The translations under genes were made by a program, and so were the position numbers. From contig NZ_VYVA01000001.1 in assembly GCF_009193215.1 (NCBI RefSeq), forward strand, positions 868,001 to 932,000: 64,000 nucleotides of DNA, written 5' to 3'. Origin of the DNA: Flavicella marina (GTDB lineage Bacteria; Bacteroidota; Bacteroidia; Flavobacteriales; Flavobacteriaceae). This document shows, one piece after another, positions 61,036-64,000 of this stretch. The notes under the pieces were generated by a model. The model did no database searches. It was not told where the DNA came from and worked only from the letters and a program-made list of their open reading frames with translations. The stretch's first letter is position 1. Every line of letters starts with the position of its first letter.

Positions 61036-61124
61036 GAATTCTTCCTCGCAACTGGTTCTTCGATAAAACAACAAAACTCACCATTCCAATTTTCAACTAC
61101 TTTTTTTGTATCTTGAAATAAAAA

Positions 61125-61484
61125 ATGGCTAGTCACAACGATTTTGGGAAAAAAGGTGAATTGCTGGCACTAGAATATCTGCTCGAAAACAACTATAAAA
61201 TTGTTGAAAAAAATTGGCGGTATCAAAAAGCAGAAATAGATATCATTGCTCAAAAAGATAGTACCTTAGTTATTGCAGAAGTAAAAACACGCAGTTCTGA
61301 TTATTACGGAAATCCACAAGATTTTGTTTCTCCTAAAAAAATAAACTTGTTGGTAAGTGCTGCTGATGCCTATGTTCTCAGAAATCATTTAGACTTTGAA
61401 GTCAGATTTGATATTATAGCTGTTCTAAAAAAATCTCAAACATTTCAAATCGAACATATTAAAGATGCTTTTTTGTATTTTTAG
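61125..61484 (+). CDS. UPF0102/YraN family protein
   Basis: The 119-residue protein is a member of the YraN family, which has the fold of Holliday-junction and restriction nucleases. The nuclease-like acidic residues are in AEIDIIAQKDSTLVIAEVKTR (Asp and Glu-x-Lys, the PD-(D/E)xK pattern). FGKKGELLALEYLLENNYKIVEKNWRY is the family N-terminus. The activity is not proven in most species. A -7-like box (TATCTTGA) stands 17 bases upstream of the start. It is followed by the acyltransferase gene after 48 bases. Confidence 0.95.
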   Translation: MASHNDFGKKGELLALEYLLENNYKIVEKNWRYQKAEIDIIAQKDSTLVIAEVKTRSSDYYGNPQDFVSPKKINLLVSAADAYVLRNHLDFEVRFDIIAVLKKSQTFQIEHIKDAFLYF

Positions 61485-61532
61485 TACTATCTATTTTTAC
61501 AAAATCACAGGTTACAGTTAACGCAACACGGT

Positions 61533-62873
61533 ATGCTATATAAGATTTTTAAATTTCTATTTTATTATACTACGAAGGCATATTTTAGAACACTTTATGT
61601 TGAAAACAAAAATATAGTTCCTGAAAAAGGCCCTGTAATTTTTGTTGTCAACCACACCAGTGCTTTTATGGATCCTATACTATTAGGAACCATCATGAAA
61701 CGTGAACTCTTTTTCTTGTCTCGAGGAGATGCCTTCAAATCTGCTTTTGCTAAGTGGCTGTTTCCAAAATTACACATGATTCCGGTGTATCGACCAGACT
61801 TATTTCCGAACGACACACATAAAAACAAAGAAGTATTTACGACCTGTTTTGAACATCTAGAAAACGGACGCACTATCATGATTTTCCCTGAAGGGATCAG
61901 TAAAACCGAAAAAAGATTGCGCCCAATAAAAACAGGAGTCTCTCGTATTGCATTGGGAGCAGAAGCTAGAAATAATTTTGATCTGGGTACTGTAATTATC
62001 CCTATCGGAATCAATTACTCAAACCCACACCATTTTAAAAGCGATGTTTTTGTGAAATTTGGAGTACCTATTTCTATGAAAAACTACAAAGAGGCATACG
62101 AACTTCAAAAGAAAGAAACGGTACTTCAACTTACGGATTCCATAAAATCAAAACTAGAAGCACTCACGATAGTTATCGAAAACAACTCATTAGAAAGAGT
62201 AATTCAACAAATAGAAATTTTATATAGAAGTAAACTTCGTGAAATGCATAGCATACAAGAAAAAGCACCTGCAGATTTTTATTTGTCGAAAGTTATTGTT
62301 GATGCTGTAACGTATTTCAAAGAAAAATACCCTGAAAGACTCGGTGCCCTAGAAGAAGATTTAACAGCCTATTTATACAACTTAAAACGCTTAGGAATTA
62401 GAGATACACAAATTAGAAATGATAATTTATCTCTAAACAAATTTTCTGAATACCTATTCTTCATTCTTGGATTTCCACTATTTATTTTTGGATTTATCGG
62501 AAACTTTATTCCTTTCAAAATTGCAGAAATTTTAGCTAAAAAAATTCTCGTTAGAGCTGACTTTATCGGTTCTATGAAACTAGGTTTGGGAATGTTTATT
62601 TTTCTAATTTGTTATAGCATCGAGTTCGTTCTTTTGGCTAACTACACAACTTATTTTTGGGCATTTCTAATTGTTGCCAACTTGTACCCTTTTGGGTTAT
62701 TTACCATTAATTATATCAAAAATTACTACCTAGTTCGAGGTACCTTAAAATATTTATATTTAATTCGCAGAAAAGCAAAACTCATTCAGGACTTAAAAAA
62801 CACTCGTGCAACGATCGTAGAAATTTTAGAAAAAATTAAAGTAGAATCTCGCATCAAAAAAAAATTAATGTAA
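61533..62873 (+). CDS. PlsC-like lysophospholipid/glycerol acyltransferase with C-terminal membrane domain
   Basis: The 446-residue protein has the acyltransferase core: VVNHTSAFMDPILLG (39-53) with His41 and Asp47, and MIFPEGISKTEKRL. The classical motif is H-x4-D; here the spacing is H-x5-D, which I recall from the Gpt2/Sct1-like branch. The C-terminal 150 residues have about three membrane segments (for example YLFFILGFPLFIFGFIG and FLICYSIEFVLLANY). It probably acylates glycerol-3-phosphate or a lysophospholipid in membrane synthesis. It may be co-transcribed with the YraN gene. Confidence 0.9.
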   Translation: MLYKIFKFLFYYTTKAYFRTLYVENKNIVPEKGPVIFVVNHTSAFMDPILLGTIMKRELFFLSRGDAFKSAFAKWLFPKLHMIPVYRPDLFPNDTHKNKEVFTTCFEHLENGRTIMIFPEGISKTEKRLRPIKTGVSRIALGAEARNNFDLGTVIIPIGINYSNPHHFKSDVFVKFGVPISMKNYKEAYELQKKETVLQLTDSIKSKLEALTIVIENNSLERVIQQIEILYRSKLREMHSIQEKAPADFYLSKVIVDAVTYFKEKYPERLGALEEDLTAYLYNLKRLGIRDTQIRNDNLSLNKFSEYLFFILGFPLFIFGFIGNFIPFKIAEILAKKILVRADFIGSMKLGLGMFIFLICYSIEFVLLANYTTYFWAFLIVANLYPFGLFTINYIKNYYLVRGTLKYLYLIRRKAKLIQDLKNTRATIVEILEKIKVESRIKKKLM

Positions 62874-62902
62874 TTTTCAAACCCAACTTAATCTGAATTG
62901 TG

Positions 62903-63931
62903 ATGAATTTTTATTTCTCTAAAACTTTTCTATTTTTTAGCTTTTTGGCCTGTCTGTTTTTTCAAAAGCAGCTTTATGCACAAGAAAAAGACAACCAGTT
63001 TAAATTAGGAGGCTTGCTTTTTGGAGATGTATACCATATATCTCAACACCATCTTGAAAACGAAGTTGGTCGTACAGAAGCTGTATTGAGAAGAGCTTAC
63101 ATAACTTTCGATGCGAAAATCAAAAAAAAATGGTTTGCAAGAGTCAGAACCGAAACCAATCAAGCAGGGGAATTTGGGGTGTATGCATATGAAACAGACG
63201 TAAAAGATTTGTTTGTCGGTTACAAATCAGGAAAGCATAAATTTATTTTAGGACTCTCTCCTACCAAAACATATGATCTAATCGAAGGGATTTGGGGAAT
63301 GCGTTATTTGATGCGTACTCCTATGGATTTACAAGGAGTTGCGAGTAGAGATTTTGGTATCTCTATCGACGGGGCCATCGATCAAAAAAACCGTTTTTTT
63401 TATCGATTTATGATTGGTGCTGGGCAAGATTTTGGTAATGAGACCGGTGATGGACCGAAAACCATGCTCGGTATTACTTACAAAACGAAACACAATTATT
63501 ATTTTGATGTATATGTTGATTACGAAACAATTCCTGGCGAAAAAGATCGATCGACTTTTCAATTATTCTCAGGTTATAAATCAGAAAATCTGCGATGGGG
63601 TTTGCAATACTCACATCAATTCAGGCAAGAAGACCCGGCATTAGAGCTTTTTTCTGGTTTTATAACACAACGTATTTATAAAAAAATAGCTGCCGTAGGT
63701 AGAATCGATCGTATTATGGAACCTAGCCCTAATGGGAATAACATTTCATACATTCCATTCGATCCAACTACAAAAGCTACCATGTTTGTTACAGGGCTCG
63801 AAATACCTCTTACAGATTATTTATTGATAACTCCGAATATCATATTTACAACTTACGATAGACCCGAAACAATACCAAAACCTAATAACGATTTGATGTT
63901 TCGCTGCACTGTCTTTTTAAATCTTGAATAA
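62903..63931 (+). CDS. Porin-like outer-membrane protein
   Basis: From the ATG at 62903 the 342-residue protein has a signal peptide (ending QKQLYAQ) and a beta-barrel of about 16 strands. It begins FKLGGLLFGDVYHIS with the pattern RTEAVLRRAYITFDAKIKKKWFARVRTETNQAGEFG, as in phosphate-selective or general porins. It ends with CTVFLNLE, an aromatic-poor but hydrophobic last strand. A GTG just upstream would add one residue. It probably passes small solutes, but the specificity cannot be read. It follows the acyltransferase gene by 29 bases. Confidence 0.82.
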   Translation: MNFYFSKTFLFFSFLACLFFQKQLYAQEKDNQFKLGGLLFGDVYHISQHHLENEVGRTEAVLRRAYITFDAKIKKKWFARVRTETNQAGEFGVYAYETDVKDLFVGYKSGKHKFILGLSPTKTYDLIEGIWGMRYLMRTPMDLQGVASRDFGISIDGAIDQKNRFFYRFMIGAGQDFGNETGDGPKTMLGITYKTKHNYYFDVYVDYETIPGEKDRSTFQLFSGYKSENLRWGLQYSHQFRQEDPALELFSGFITQRIYKKIAAVGRIDRIMEPSPNGNNISYIPFDPTTKATMFVTGLEIPLTDYLLITPNIIFTTYDRPETIPKPNNDLMFRCTVFLNLE

Positions 63932-63932
63932 G

Positions 63933-64000
63933 TTATTGTAGCTTCGGTAAAACTTCGTTCAACTCTTTATCGTTATCGGGCAACGCAATAATTCTCTTGT
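63933..64000 (-). CDS. C-terminal end of an unidentified gene, truncated by the window edge
   Basis: The minus strand has an open frame entering from the right edge and ending at a TAA at 63933-63935. The visible part encodes the residues RIIALPDNDKELNEVLPKLQ at the C-terminus. The gap to the convergent porin stop is one base. No product can be assigned from 22 residues, and the reading could still be coincidental. Confidence 0.45.
   Translation of the reverse strand, partial: KRIIALPDNDKELNEVLPKLQ

Noticed and set aside
1-64000. CRISPR arrays, tRNA or rRNA genes, prophage and insertion sequences
   Set aside because: I saw no regular spacer-repeat array, cloverleaf with CCA-like end, rRNA sequence, integrase or transposase anywhere in the window. 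The only periodic repeat is the coding array at 3630-5039.

Overview
The window is chromosomal DNA of a low-GC member of the Bacteroidota, most likely a marine Flavobacteriaceae. The evidence is the AT-rich sequence, the TAnnTTTG-type promoter -7 boxes, a type IX secretion (T9SS) C-terminal sorting domain, a SusC/RagA-like TonB receptor with its DUF4374 partner, and several gene orders that I know from flavobacteria (acpP-fabF-rnc-IPExxxVDY-pyk with divergent purN-rnhA; ileS-dksA-lspA; yicC-gmk-nadD). Coding density is high and no gap exceeds 300 bp. I see no rRNA, tRNA, CRISPR array, prophage or insertion sequence.

Layout. 0-8.6 kb: thiL, a lipoprotein sulfatase, a small outer-membrane protein, then a secreted-protein pair: a 1202-residue protein built of 68-residue repeats and an FG-GAP-like T9SS cargo protein. 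8.6-14.5 kb: an ABC-F ATPase, a fused oligopeptide ABC ATPase, and a DUF4292 lipoprotein/EnvC-like cell-wall pair. 14.7-21.4 kb: an iron-uptake locus (PepSY protein, DUF4374 lipoprotein, TonB receptor, divergent AraC regulator) with an acyl-CoA thioesterase between its members. 21.4-30.3 kb: recJ, an OsmC protein, a MOSC protein, a GH3 protein, an M23 peptidase, nadD, gmk, yicC and an EamA transporter. 30.4-39.9 kb: a GT9 heptosyltransferase, lspA-dksA-ileS, an AlbA_2-domain protein, an SDR, a lipoprotein and the iron-sulfur repair gene ric. 40-50 kb: a carboxypeptidase-regulatory-domain protein, small zinc-finger and CBS proteins, pyk and the rnc-fabF-acpP operon, purN, RNase HI, sufS and a CxxCxC protein. 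50-64 kb: DinB, an FMN-binding protein with a divergent MocR regulator, DUF418, metG, a GT90, amt, an LD-carboxypeptidase, a beta-barrel, YraN, an acyltransferase and a porin-like protein. A gene fragment enters from the right edge.

The most interesting signals are non-coding. The TonB-receptor promoter and the divergent sufS promoter share an identical 12-bp half-site (TTTTTATTTAGA), which suggests one iron-responsive regulator. The MocR/FMN-protein intergenic region carries two TAGTCCAG direct repeats. lspA starts with TTG and an 11-bp hairpin ends on the first base of that codon. A dispersed CCCTTCGACAAG hairpin family occurs five times, twice framing a run of further hairpins. A perfect 22-bp palindrome lies about 62 bp upstream of the predicted start of transcription of the giant repeat-protein gene.
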